From positions 62,001 to 126,000 of the forward strand of contig NZ_JANARS010000009.1 in NCBI RefSeq assembly GCF_024199985.1: 64,000 bases of DNA, given 5' to 3'. Positions 11,368-17,986 of this stretch are shown in pieces; the first letter of the stretch is position 1; every line of letters starts with the position of its first letter. Origin of the DNA: Nocardioides pinisoli (GTDB lineage Bacteria; Actinomycetota; Actinomycetes; Propionibacteriales; Nocardioidaceae). The notes beneath the pieces are model-generated. The model was not told the origin of the DNA, ran no database searches, and saw only the letters and a list, made by a program, of their open reading frames with translations. Position numbers and translations under genes: made by a program.

Positions 11368-13545
11368 TCACGTGAGCACGACCAGACGCTGGGTGGCCCG
11401 CGTCATCGCGACGTAGCGGTCGACCGCCCCGGCCACGCCGTCGCCGAAGCGGTCGGGGTCGACCAGCACCACGAGGTCGAACTCGAGCCCCTTGACCAGC
11501 TCGGGCGCGAGCGAGCGGACCCGCGCCGTGTCGGCGCAGGTCGGGTCGCCGACGACCACCGCCGTCCCCTCGGCGTGCTCGGAGAGCCAGGCGGCGACGA
11601 TCGCGTCGCGCTCCGCGACCCGGGCGTGCAGCACCGGGACGCCGCTCTCGCGGACCGACGTGGGCACGTTGGCCTCGGGGAGCGCTGCGCGGATCACCGG
11701 CTCCGCCTCGGCCATCACCTCGGCCGGCGTGCGGTAGTTGACCGTGAGCGGCGAGACCGTGACGTCGTCCAGCCCGACGCGCGCCAGCCGCTCGGACCAC
11801 GACTCCGCGAAGCCGTGACGGGCCTGCGCCCGGTCGCCGACCACGGTGAGGCTGCGGGAGGGGCAGCGCCGCAGCAGCATCGCCCACTCGGCGTCACTCA
11901 GCTCCTGCGCCTCGTCGACGACGACGTGCGCGAACGGACCCGCGAGCCGGTCGACGTCCGACGTCGGGAGCGCGGCGTCGTCCACCAGGGCGGTCTGCAG
12001 GTCGTCGTGGACGAGCATCGACACCAGGCCCTCACCGAGCCCGTCGGCGCCCGTCTCGAGGGCCGTGGTGCGCAGGTCGTCGATGACCTCGCCCATCCGC
12101 GCGCGCTCGCGGGCCTCGGCCGCGTGCGTACGACGCCTCCGTCGCGAGGCCTCGGGGTCGCCGAGCCGAAGCCGCGCGGCGTCGAGCAGGGGGAGGTCGG
12201 CCCACGTCCACGCCTCGGGGTCCTCACGACGCAGCGCGCGGACCTCGTCCGGCTCGAGCCACGGCGCGCAGTGGCGCAGGTAGGCCGGCACCGTCCAGAG
12301 GTCGCCCACGAGGTCGGTGTGCTCGATCAGCGGCCACGCGCGGTCGAACGTGCCGCGCAGTCCGGCGTGGTGGTCGAGGACGCGGCGGAGGTCGTCGGGG
12401 GAGAGGTCCTCCACGACGTCCGCGGCCTTGTCGACGAGGATGGTGAGCACCTCGTCCCAGACGTCGTCGCGGGCGAGGTTGTGCGGCGTGCCGGGGTCGG
12501 GGGAGTCGAAGGCCTCCGCCCACTCGGCTGCGGTGATGCGGACGTCGCCCCAGGCGGTCTCGACGAGGTAGGACTCGGTGGGCGGCTCCTCGTAGAGCGC
12601 GACGGCCGGCTCGATCGCCTCGACCATCCGCAGGTCCGCCTTGAGCGCGGCCACCCGCTCATCGACCTCAGCCGCCCTGGCCACCTCGGGCACGAGGTCT
12701 CGCAGCGTGCACGTCTGCACGCCCTCCTCGCCGAGGCTCGGCAGCACGTCGCCGACGTAGGCGAGGTAGGGCTGGTGCGGCCCGACGAACAGCACGCCGC
12801 CGCGGCGGTGCCCGAGCCGGGGATCGGCGTAGAGGAGGTAGGCGGTGCGGTGCAGCGCGACGACCGTCTTGCCGGTGCCGGGTCCGCCGTCGACCACCAA
12901 GGTGCCGCGCGAGCCGGCCCGGACGATGGCGTCCTGGTCGGCCTGGATGGTGCCCAGCACGTCGCGCATCCGGGGCGTGCGGCTCGCGCCGAGGGTGGCG
13001 ATGAAGGCGGACTGGTCGTCGAGGGCCGCGGTGTGGGTCAGCCCCTCCTCGGTGAACGCCTCGTCCCAGTAGTCGACGATGCGTCCGCGGACCCAGCGGT
13101 AGCGCCGGCGGCTCACCAGCCCCTGCGGGTGCGCGTGGGTGGCGGCGAAGAACGGCTCGGCGGCGGGGGAGCGCCAGTCGACGAGCAGGCGCCGGCCGTC
13201 GGGGTCGGCGAGGCCGAAGCGGCCGACGTACGTCGTCCCGCCCTCCTCTCCGTCGCCGCCGGCGTGCACGATGCGTCCGAGGCAGAGGTCGAGGTCGTAG
13301 CGGCGCAGCGCCCGCAGCCGGGCGGTGAGCCGGTGCACCTCCTGGTCGCGCTCGAGGGCGGCCGTGCCGTGCCGGGCACCGGTCCTCCTGGTCTCCGCCA
13401 GGCGCTGCTCGAGGTCGGCGACGGCGCGCTCCAGACCGGTGGCGATCCGGGTGAAGTGCTCACGGTCGCGGTCGATCAGGGCGGGATCGGCCTTGGCGGC
13501 GAGGGCGTCGGGGAGGGCGAAGGGTGCGGTGTCCTGCTGCGTCAC
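11368..13545 (-). CDS. helR: HelD/HelR-type RNA polymerase-recycling helicase ATPase
   Basis: A 725-residue superfamily 1 UvrD-like ATPase of the HelD group, which pries RNA polymerase off stalled complexes. HelR members displace rifamycins from polymerase and confer tolerance. Residues 24-80 look like the N-terminal coiled-coil arm. Walker A is GGPGTGKT (220-227), Walker B is in VVVDEAQELSD, and the C-terminus has motif VI-like YVAMTRATQRLVVL. The GTG start at 13545 follows CACACT by seven bases. The HelR assignment rests on length and on the rifamycin-associated element 24 bp upstream. Confidence 0.88.
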   Translation of the reverse strand: MTQQDTAPFALPDALAAKADPALIDRDREHFTRIATGLERAVADLEQRLAETRRTGARHGTAALERDQEVHRLTARLRALRRYDLDLCLGRIVHAGGDGEEGGTTYVGRFGLADPDGRRLLVDWRSPAAEPFFAATHAHPQGLVSRRRYRWVRGRIVDYWDEAFTEEGLTHTAALDDQSAFIATLGASRTPRMRDVLGTIQADQDAIVRAGSRGTLVVDGGPGTGKTVVALHRTAYLLYADPRLGHRRGGVLFVGPHQPYLAYVGDVLPSLGEEGVQTCTLRDLVPEVARAAEVDERVAALKADLRMVEAIEPAVALYEEPPTESYLVETAWGDVRITAAEWAEAFDSPDPGTPHNLARDDVWDEVLTILVDKAADVVEDLSPDDLRRVLDHHAGLRGTFDRAWPLIEHTDLVGDLWTVPAYLRHCAPWLEPDEVRALRREDPEAWTWADLPLLDAARLRLGDPEASRRRRRTHAAEARERARMGEVIDDLRTTALETGADGLGEGLVSMLVHDDLQTALVDDAALPTSDVDRLAGPFAHVVVDEAQELSDAEWAMLLRRCPSRSLTVVGDRAQARHGFAESWSERLARVGLDDVTVSPLTVNYRTPAEVMAEAEPVIRAALPEANVPTSVRESGVPVLHARVAERDAIVAAWLSEHAEGTAVVVGDPTCADTARVRSLAPELVKGLEFDLVVLVDPDRFGDGVAGAVDRYVAMTRATQRLVVLT

Positions 13546-13568
13546 GCCGTGCAGTGTGAGCGTCGACC

Positions 13569-13588
13569 GGGGCCTTGCGGCAAGCCCC
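13569..13588. promoter_or_regulatory. Rifamycin-associated element (RAE)
   Basis: GGGGCCTTGCGGCAAGCCCC is the inverted repeat known as the rifamycin-associated element, found upstream of rifamycin-inducible inactivation genes and helR. It sits between divergent helR and the thioesterase-like gene. Its core TTGCGG (plus) and TTGCCG (minus) fit as -35 boxes for both directions, with TACGTT at 13600-13605 as the plus-strand -10. Confidence 0.85.
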
Positions 13589-13609
13589 CTGATGGCCTAT
13601 ACGTTGAGA

Positions 13610-14056
13610 GTGGAGGCAGTGCAGGCCGTCGGATCGGTCCCGATCCTGGAGGCCATGGGCGTCCGCGTCGTCGAGGTCGGTCCCGGTCGGGCCGTGGCCG
13701 AGCTGCCGCCGGAGCGCAACGTCAACCACTTCGGCGTCACCTATGCCGGCTCGCTGTTCAGCGTCGCCGAGATGCTCGGCGGCCTCCTGAGCCTGGGCAC
13801 CTTCGACCTCACCGGTGACGGCGAGCTCGCCGGCTTCGTGCCGCTCGTCAAGGAGTCCACGATCCGGTTCCGGCGACCGGCGGTCGGCGTCGTACGAGCC
13901 TCGGCGTCGCTCTCCGACGACGAGGTCGCCCGGGTGCGGGCCGACGCGCTCGCCACCGGCAAGGGGGAGTTCGTGCTGGAGGCGACGCTGACCGACGCGG
14001 CCGGCGAGGTCGTCGCGACGACGGTCGGGACCTACCAGGTCAGACGGCTCGGGTGA
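13610..14056 (+). CDS. Hotdog-fold thioesterase-like protein (DUF4442/PaaI type)
   Basis: A 148-residue hotdog-fold protein, probably an acyl-CoA thioesterase. Family blocks are RNVNHFGVTYAGSLFSVAEM and FVPLVKESTIRFRRPAVGVV. An ATG lies six codons upstream (13592) but would fall inside the promoter. I prefer the GTG at 13610 because TTGCGG (in the RAE) and TACGTT place the transcript start at or next to it, giving a leaderless message. It overlaps the next gene in GTGA. It is divergent from helR and shares the RAE, so it may be co-induced by rifamycins (inference). Confidence 0.8.
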   Translation: MEAVQAVGSVPILEAMGVRVVEVGPGRAVAELPPERNVNHFGVTYAGSLFSVAEMLGGLLSLGTFDLTGDGELAGFVPLVKESTIRFRRPAVGVVRASASLSDDEVARVRADALATGKGEFVLEATLTDAAGEVVATTVGTYQVRRLG

Positions 14057-14409
14057 GCGGGGCGGAGGCGGCCCGGTTCGTCCTGCACGACCACCGGCGC
14101 CCGAGCCCGCACTTCGACCTGAGGCTCGAGGAGGACGGCGTCCTGCGGAGCTGGGCGGTGCCCAAGGGACTGCCGGACGACAGCCGGCGCGACCGGCTGG
14201 CCATCGCTGTCGACGACCACGACCTCGACCACGTCGCGTACGAGGAGGAGCACAAGTCCATCGCCGACACCGGGACGTGGGAGGAGCACTCGCGCGACGT
14301 GCGCCGGCTGGTGTTCTCGCTGCACGGTCGCGACGGCACGCGCCGCTACGCACTGATCCACACCGGCGGCACCCAGTGGCTCCTGCACCTGACCAAGGAC
14401 CAGTCCTGA
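14053..14409 (+). CDS. Stand-alone 3'-phosphoesterase (LigD PE domain)
   Basis: A 118-residue protein equal to the phosphoesterase domain normally fused to LigD in bacterial end joining, which trims 3' phosphates and ribonucleotides from DNA ends. The catalytic pattern His-x5-His-x-Asp-x-Arg is visible as H14, H20, D22 and R24 in LHDHRRPSPHFDLRLE, followed by WAVPKGLP. No polymerase or ligase domain lies nearby. The GTG start overlaps the thioesterase stop by four bases, so it is translationally coupled and may fall under the same RAE-linked promoter. Confidence 0.87.
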   Translation: MSGAEAARFVLHDHRRPSPHFDLRLEEDGVLRSWAVPKGLPDDSRRDRLAIAVDDHDLDHVAYEEEHKSIADTGTWEEHSRDVRRLVFSLHGRDGTRRYALIHTGGTQWLLHLTKDQS

Positions 14410-14425
14410 CCGTCGTTCCACGGTC

Positions 14426-14479
14426 GTCAACAAGGGTTGACATCAGCCGTGTTGTCAACGACAGTTGACGCATGTTGAC
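14426..14479 (+). promoter_or_regulatory. Twin palindromic operators overlapping a leaderless promoter
   Basis: Two perfect 16-bp palindromes GTCAAC-N4-GTTGAC occur at 14426-14441 and 14454-14469, with a third GTTGAC half-site at 14474-14479. TTGACA (14437-14442) inside the first copy and GACAGT (14460-14465) inside the second are 17 bp apart and place the start site at the ATG 14472. Binding to either palindrome would block the promoter, so autoregulation by the HTH gene is likely. Confidence 0.7.
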
Positions 14480-14681
14480 AGCCGTGGACGCCGAGGACCC
14501 GGGGGAGCAGGACCCGCTCGAGGAGCTGATGCGCATCGCGCGCGCCAAGCACGACCTCGCGGCCGCCGAGGCCGTCGCGGTGCGGCGGGCCCGGATCCAC
14601 GGCTTCTCCTGGGCCGAGATCGGCACCATGCTCGGCGTCTCGAAACAGGCGATGCACAAGAAGTACGGGAAGTTCGCCTGA
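14472..14681 (+). CDS. Small helix-turn-helix protein (69 aa)
   Basis: A 69-residue protein with an acidic N-terminal helix and a C-terminal helix-turn-helix at about residues 46-66, FSWAEIGTMLGVSKQAMHKKYG, of the sigma-region-4/AsnC-like type. The ATG at 14472 sits at the predicted transcript start, so the mRNA is leaderless. The operators overlapping its promoter suggest it represses itself. It may also control the MTHFR-like gene 32 bp downstream, although that gene has its own -10-like sequence. I do not know a named family. Confidence 0.75.
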   Translation: MLTAVDAEDPGEQDPLEELMRIARAKHDLAAAEAVAVRRARIHGFSWAEIGTMLGVSKQAMHKKYGKFA

Positions 14682-14713
14682 ACGGGGTCGGCGGCGTCGG
14701 CTACCTTCGCCCG

Positions 14714-15634
14714 GTGGACCTGGCACAACGGATCGCAGCACGGGGGAGCGAGTTCCTGCTCTTCGCGCTGACTCCCCCTCGGACGACGGTGACGCGCGAG
14801 CGTGCCCAGGAGATCGCCGACGTGACGCGCAAGCGCTTGGGCGCCGTGGCACTCGACGGCCTCGTCCTCTACGACATCGACGACGAGAGCGACCGCAACC
14901 CGCAGGAGCGGCCGTTCCCGTTCCTGCCCACGATCGATCCTGCGACCTTCCTGGCCGAGCACCTCGCGGACTGGAGCACGCCGGTCGTGGTCTACCGGGC
15001 CGTCGGCAAGTACGAGGAGGACGACCTCCGCGGGTGGCTGGAGGCCCAGGACGCCGGACAGGCGCTCACGGTGTTCGTCGGCGCCTCGTCGCGGCACAAG
15101 CGGTCCGCGACGTCACTCGTCCGCGCCCAGGAGCTGTGGGCCCAGGCCCGGCCCGACCTGCCGCTCGGAGGCGTCGCGATCCCGGAGCGGCACACGCGCC
15201 GGGGCGAGGAGCACCTGCGCCTCGTCGCCAAGCAGGAGGCCGGGTGCTCGTTCTTCGTCACCCAGGTCGTCTACGACGTCAACGCTGCGAAGAACATGGT
15301 GTCGGACTACCGCTACGAGTGCGCCGCGCGCGACATCGAGCCCGTGCCGATCGTGTTCACGTTCTCGGTGTGCGGCTCCCTGAGGACCCTGGAGTTCCTG
15401 GACTGGCTCGGCGTCGACGTGCCGCGCTGGATCCAGAACGACCTGCGCCACGCGGACGACACCCTGCAGGCGTCCTACGAGCACTCGCTGGGCGCGGCAC
15501 GCGAGCTGATCGCCTACTGCCGGCGCCTCGGTGTTCCGTTCGGCCTCAACGTCGAGAGCGTCTCGATCCGTCTGGCGGAGATCGAGGCCTCGGTGGAGCT
15601 GGCCCGGGAGCTGGAGCGGGAGCTGCACCGCTGA
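14714..15634 (+). CDS. Methylenetetrahydrofolate reductase-like protein
   Basis: A 306-residue protein resembling MTHFR (MetF) in barrel layout: FLLFALTPPR at the start, FVGASSRHK, a central LPLGGVAIPERH, and FFVTQVVYDVNAAKNMVSDY, which is the classic MetF block. It lacks some canonical N-terminal MetF residues (the usual EFFPP is FALTPPR here), so it may be a divergent paralogue rather than the housekeeping enzyme. GTG 14714 follows TACCTT (14702-14707) by six bases, a leaderless pattern, with CTGAAC as a weak -35. It probably binds FAD and a folate; the exact reaction is unproven. Confidence 0.75.
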   Translation: MDLAQRIAARGSEFLLFALTPPRTTVTRERAQEIADVTRKRLGAVALDGLVLYDIDDESDRNPQERPFPFLPTIDPATFLAEHLADWSTPVVVYRAVGKYEEDDLRGWLEAQDAGQALTVFVGASSRHKRSATSLVRAQELWAQARPDLPLGGVAIPERHTRRGEEHLRLVAKQEAGCSFFVTQVVYDVNAAKNMVSDYRYECAARDIEPVPIVFTFSVCGSLRTLEFLDWLGVDVPRWIQNDLRHADDTLQASYEHSLGAARELIAYCRRLGVPFGLNVESVSIRLAEIEASVELARELERELHR

Positions 15635-15720
15635 CGTCCCAATTCGCCGATAATTGACATTATGTCAGATAGCGTGGATCGCCGAACCACACCGATGTCA
15701 TGCTTCCGTCCCCTGCGGGA
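15635..15720. promoter_or_regulatory. AT-rich intergenic stretch with 13-bp palindrome
   Basis: The gap after the MTHFR-like gene contains TGACAT-T-ATGTCA at 15655-15667, a perfect 13-bp palindrome in a locally AT-rich context (AATTCGCCGATAATTGACAT). It could be an operator. No plus-strand gene that would use it is convincing. Confidence 0.4.
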
Positions 15721-15948
15721 CTACGGCCCCCTCGCGCCGTCCGCAGGTCGCACCAGCGCCGCCGAGACCCACGACTGCGACATCAGCACCTCGGACCCGA
15801 CACCCGTCGGGTACGACTCGACGCGCACGACCCATGCCTCCCAGCCGCGACGATCGGAATGCCGCCAGGCCAGCAGGACTCCCGGCGCCGGCGCCGACCA
15901 CCTGCCCGTTAGGTCCACCCACACGTGGAACGGAGGCTGGCGCGGCAC
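15721..15948 (-). CDS. Small hypothetical protein abutting the insertion sequence
   Basis: A 75-residue protein read from GTG 15948, rich in Trp (FHVWVDLTGRW, VLLAWRHSDRRGWEAWVVRVE, QSWVSAALVRP). The pattern resembles small actinobacterial proteins that often open with PPFHVWVDWTG, so I think the frame is real. The reading frame also runs on into the left end of the insertion sequence to GTG 15966, so its promoter region has been replaced by the element and it may be silent. Function is unknown. Confidence 0.5.
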   Translation of the reverse strand: MPRQPPFHVWVDLTGRWSAPAPGVLLAWRHSDRRGWEAWVVRVESYPTGVGSEVLMSQSWVSAALVRPADGARGP

Positions 15949-15960
15949 CGATGAACAATA

Positions 15961-16001
15961 GAACACGTGTCCTATGTCGCCTAGCGTGGATGTGGCACGC
16001 T
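15961..16001 (+). repeat. Left terminal inverted repeat
   Basis: The left end of the element. It contains TAGCGT at 15982-15987, usable as a -10 for the transposase, and AGCGTG (15983-15988) pairing with CACGCT (15996-16001). Confidence 0.85.
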
Positions 16002-16002
16002 G

Positions 16003-16020
16003 GAGTTTCTATGGAAACTC
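16003..16020 (+). promoter_or_regulatory. Hairpin enclosing the transposase start codon
   Basis: GAGTTTC (16003-16009) and GAAACTC (16014-16020) form a perfect 7-bp stem whose four-base loop TATG holds the start codon. The Shine-Dalgarno GGAG (16002-16005) overlaps the 5' arm. Folding would hide both, which fits the known strategy of IS elements to keep transposase expression low. Confidence 0.6.
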
Positions 16021-17261
16021 CCGCTTGCCCCGACAAGAGGCACAGGAACTCGACGGTCGTGCGCGCCGGTTGGTACGGACGAGAGGGCCAGCGTCGTCAA
16101 CGGTGGTGGTGTCAGCCGAAGACGGGTGAGCGCCACCGGTTCACCGAGACCCTGCCTCGCATCACGGCCGGTCCTGGGGAGGCGCATTCGTGTGCCGAGT
16201 GCCAGACGACGCTCCAGCCGTGGGAGGGACAGCCGGCGCCTCGGCTGTACGGCTTCTCCGCTCGGGACGTGGCGTGGGCGCTGACCCAGGTCGCGGTCGG
16301 CGCGAGCTACCGCGGAACGGCGGCTGCGGTGCGCGAGCGAGCCGGCCGGCCGCTGGAGAAGCGGGCGGGCGTGGGCTCGAACGGGAAGACGAAGCTGCCG
16401 CCAGCGACCCAGCACGGCCAGCTCGTGTCGGACTGGGTGGACGTCTTCGCTCCGGTGATCTGGTCGGCGCACGCACCCAAGGCCTGGCCCAGCGCGGTTC
16501 TCCTCGACGAGGACACGTTCAAGCACCGCCTTGGCGACGGCTCCTCCGCACTGGCTTTCTACGTCCTGGGCGTCATGGCCCGCGACGACCGCGGCCGTTC
16601 CATCGTGGCCGCCGTCGAAGCCGTCCCGAAGCTCAACATCGCGGCCTGGGACCGCCTCCTTCGGACGCTGGATGGACAACCGCAGTGGGTGGTCACCGAC
16701 GGCGGCGGGCCCGTCGTGAAGGGCGCCGCCAAGGCGTGGCCGGACGCTGAGAAGTGGCGCTGTGAGTGGCACCTGCGGCGGAACCTGGCCGACAACCTGC
16801 CCGCACCTGTGCAGCGCGACCCCAGCGACCCGCTCCTAGGCAAGCTGCAGTACGCGCAGCTGTCCGAGGAGAACTGGGACGCCTACCGCAGCGCCCTCCG
16901 CAAGCGCGCTGCGGCAGAGCCCGGGTTCAGGACCGCGGAGATGTCCGCCGTGCGCCTGGACGGCCTGATCCGGACGCAGGCCGCTTCGCGGCCGGACCCG
17001 TCCGACGGGTTCCCGGTGTCCACCGGGCCGCTCGAGCAGTTCTTCCGGACCCTCGAGCTCAGCCTGGGCGACCGGGCGGCCAGGCTGACGAACAAGCGCC
17101 GTGCCGACGCCCTCCTCAAGCTCCTGGCAGCGAACCGGAACGGATGGGTCGACCACGACGCGTGGACGGCCATCCTGCGCGAACACCTCGACGCACGCCG
17201 CGGCCACGCCGCCGAGCAGCGCAAGCATGTCGACTCGCGCAGCGCTCCCAGCCTGCGCTGA
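16011..17261 (+). CDS. DDE-type transposase
   Basis: A 416-residue transposase. The N-terminus is a basic, zinc-finger-like segment (CPDKRH...RQRWWCQPKTGERHRF), then a helix-turn-helix region (VGASYRGTAAAVRERAG). The catalytic domain shows candidate acidic residues in VLLDEDTFKHRLG and WVVTDGGGPVV. The CEWHLRRNL block after the second Asp is typical of mutator-like/IS256-like folds. The final acidic residue is not certain by eye. ATG 16011 has GGAG five bases upstream. The reading frame continues further 5' but that part lies outside the element and is Pro/Arg-rich shadow. Confidence 0.82.
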   Translation: METPACPDKRHRNSTVVRAGWYGREGQRRQRWWCQPKTGERHRFTETLPRITAGPGEAHSCAECQTTLQPWEGQPAPRLYGFSARDVAWALTQVAVGASYRGTAAAVRERAGRPLEKRAGVGSNGKTKLPPATQHGQLVSDWVDVFAPVIWSAHAPKAWPSAVLLDEDTFKHRLGDGSSALAFYVLGVMARDDRGRSIVAAVEAVPKLNIAAWDRLLRTLDGQPQWVVTDGGGPVVKGAAKAWPDAEKWRCEWHLRRNLADNLPAPVQRDPSDPLLGKLQYAQLSEENWDAYRSALRKRAAAEPGFRTAEMSAVRLDGLIRTQAASRPDPSDGFPVSTGPLEQFFRTLELSLGDRAARLTNKRRADALLKLLAANRNGWVDHDAWTAILREHLDARRGHAAEQRKHVDSRSAPSLR

Positions 17262-17328
17262 CCGCCAACACGGGTCTGCCGACCCCAGGGTGTTCCATCA
17301 ACCGGTTGAGCAGACGTACCGTGCCGAC

Positions 17329-17703
17329 GTGGATAGACGAGAGCGTGTCCTTGCGATTACGGCGGCGGTCGAAGCGATGTTGCTCGTGTACGGAGCAGTG
17401 GTCGCCTTCCTCACGGCGTCGCCCCAGAGCGGGCACGACATGCTCTTGGGTGCTGCGCTTCTCTGCCTCGCAGCACCTCTCGCCTGGCACGCCGTGCCCA
17501 AGCGGGTCCCACAGGCTGACCCGCTTCGACTTCTAGTCATCGTCCCCAACGCTGTGCTGATGATGCTGTGCTTCAGCGGCATGCTCGGGGCGGCCAGCGG
17601 CGACACCCCCTGGCCTGCGCTCGTCGCGGTCCTTGCGGCCGGCGTCATCGTCGTCGCCGTCCGGTTGAGCCACCGCAAGGTGCGTGCGGTCGCTCAACCC
17701 TGA
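17329..17703 (+). CDS. Four-helix membrane protein, passenger gene of the insertion sequence
   Basis: A 124-residue protein with about four hydrophobic helices (VLAITAAVEAMLLVYGAVVA; MLLGAALLCLAAPLAWHAV; LLVIVPNAVLMMLCFSGMLG; ALVAVLAAGVIVVAVRLS). It lies inside the inverted repeats, downstream of the transposase. The GTG start at 17329 follows TACCGT (17317-17322) by six bases, so it may be made from its own leaderless promoter. No family recognised. Passenger membrane proteins are unusual in an element of this size. Confidence 0.65.
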   Translation: MDRRERVLAITAAVEAMLLVYGAVVAFLTASPQSGHDMLLGAALLCLAAPLAWHAVPKRVPQADPLRLLVIVPNAVLMMLCFSGMLGAASGDTPWPALVAVLAAGVIVVAVRLSHRKVRAVAQP

Positions 17704-17808
17704 TCGCACGGCGACCCGTCGCTCGAGCATCAGCGTTGAGCCGTCATGCCTGCGCGTTCTCGACACGATCGGCTTGCGGGAGCGTAAGGGGACGGCGGCA
17801 AGATCTCG

Positions 17809-17849
17809 AGCGTGGCGTATCCACGCTAGGCGACATAGGACACGTGTTC
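17809..17849 (-). repeat. Right terminal inverted repeat
   Basis: The reverse complement matches the left repeat at 38 of 41 bases. The inner hairpin is AGCGTGG-CGTAT-CCACGCT (17809-17827). The element ends 137 bp before mrpA. TAGATT at 17945-17950, outside the element, could be the mrpA -10. Confidence 0.85.
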
Positions 17850-17986
17850 GACTCACCCGCCAGCCCGCCGGTCCACATATGGGGTCCGTCCCCCATCTTT
17901 CGTCCAGGAGCGCTCGCACGGCCGGATCGCGCTCCGCGCGCCTGTAGATTCGCAGCGACCCCCATCGATGACGAGGACCCCCGCCT

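Larger units (their letters stand above)
15961..17849 (+). mobile_element. Insertion sequence with 41-bp terminal inverted repeats
   Basis: A 1,889-bp element bounded by inverted repeats at 15961-16001 and 17809-17849. They match at 38 of 41 positions, with the outer 31 bases identical, starting GAACACGTGTCCTATGTCGC. Each repeat has a small inner palindrome (AGCGTG...CACGCT). Inside are a transposase and a membrane-protein passenger gene in the same orientation. No target duplication is visible: the flanks are CAATA on the left and GACTC on the right. I could not assign an IS family by eye. Confidence 0.85.

Noticed and set aside
15654..16010. 5' extension of the transposase frame beyond the element
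   Set aside because: It lies outside the inverted repeat, is Pro/Arg-rich, and ATG 16011 has a proper Shine-Dalgarno.
15955..17855. Target-site duplication of the insertion sequence
   Set aside because: The left flank (CAATA) and right flank (GACTC) do not match at any tested length from 2 to 9.
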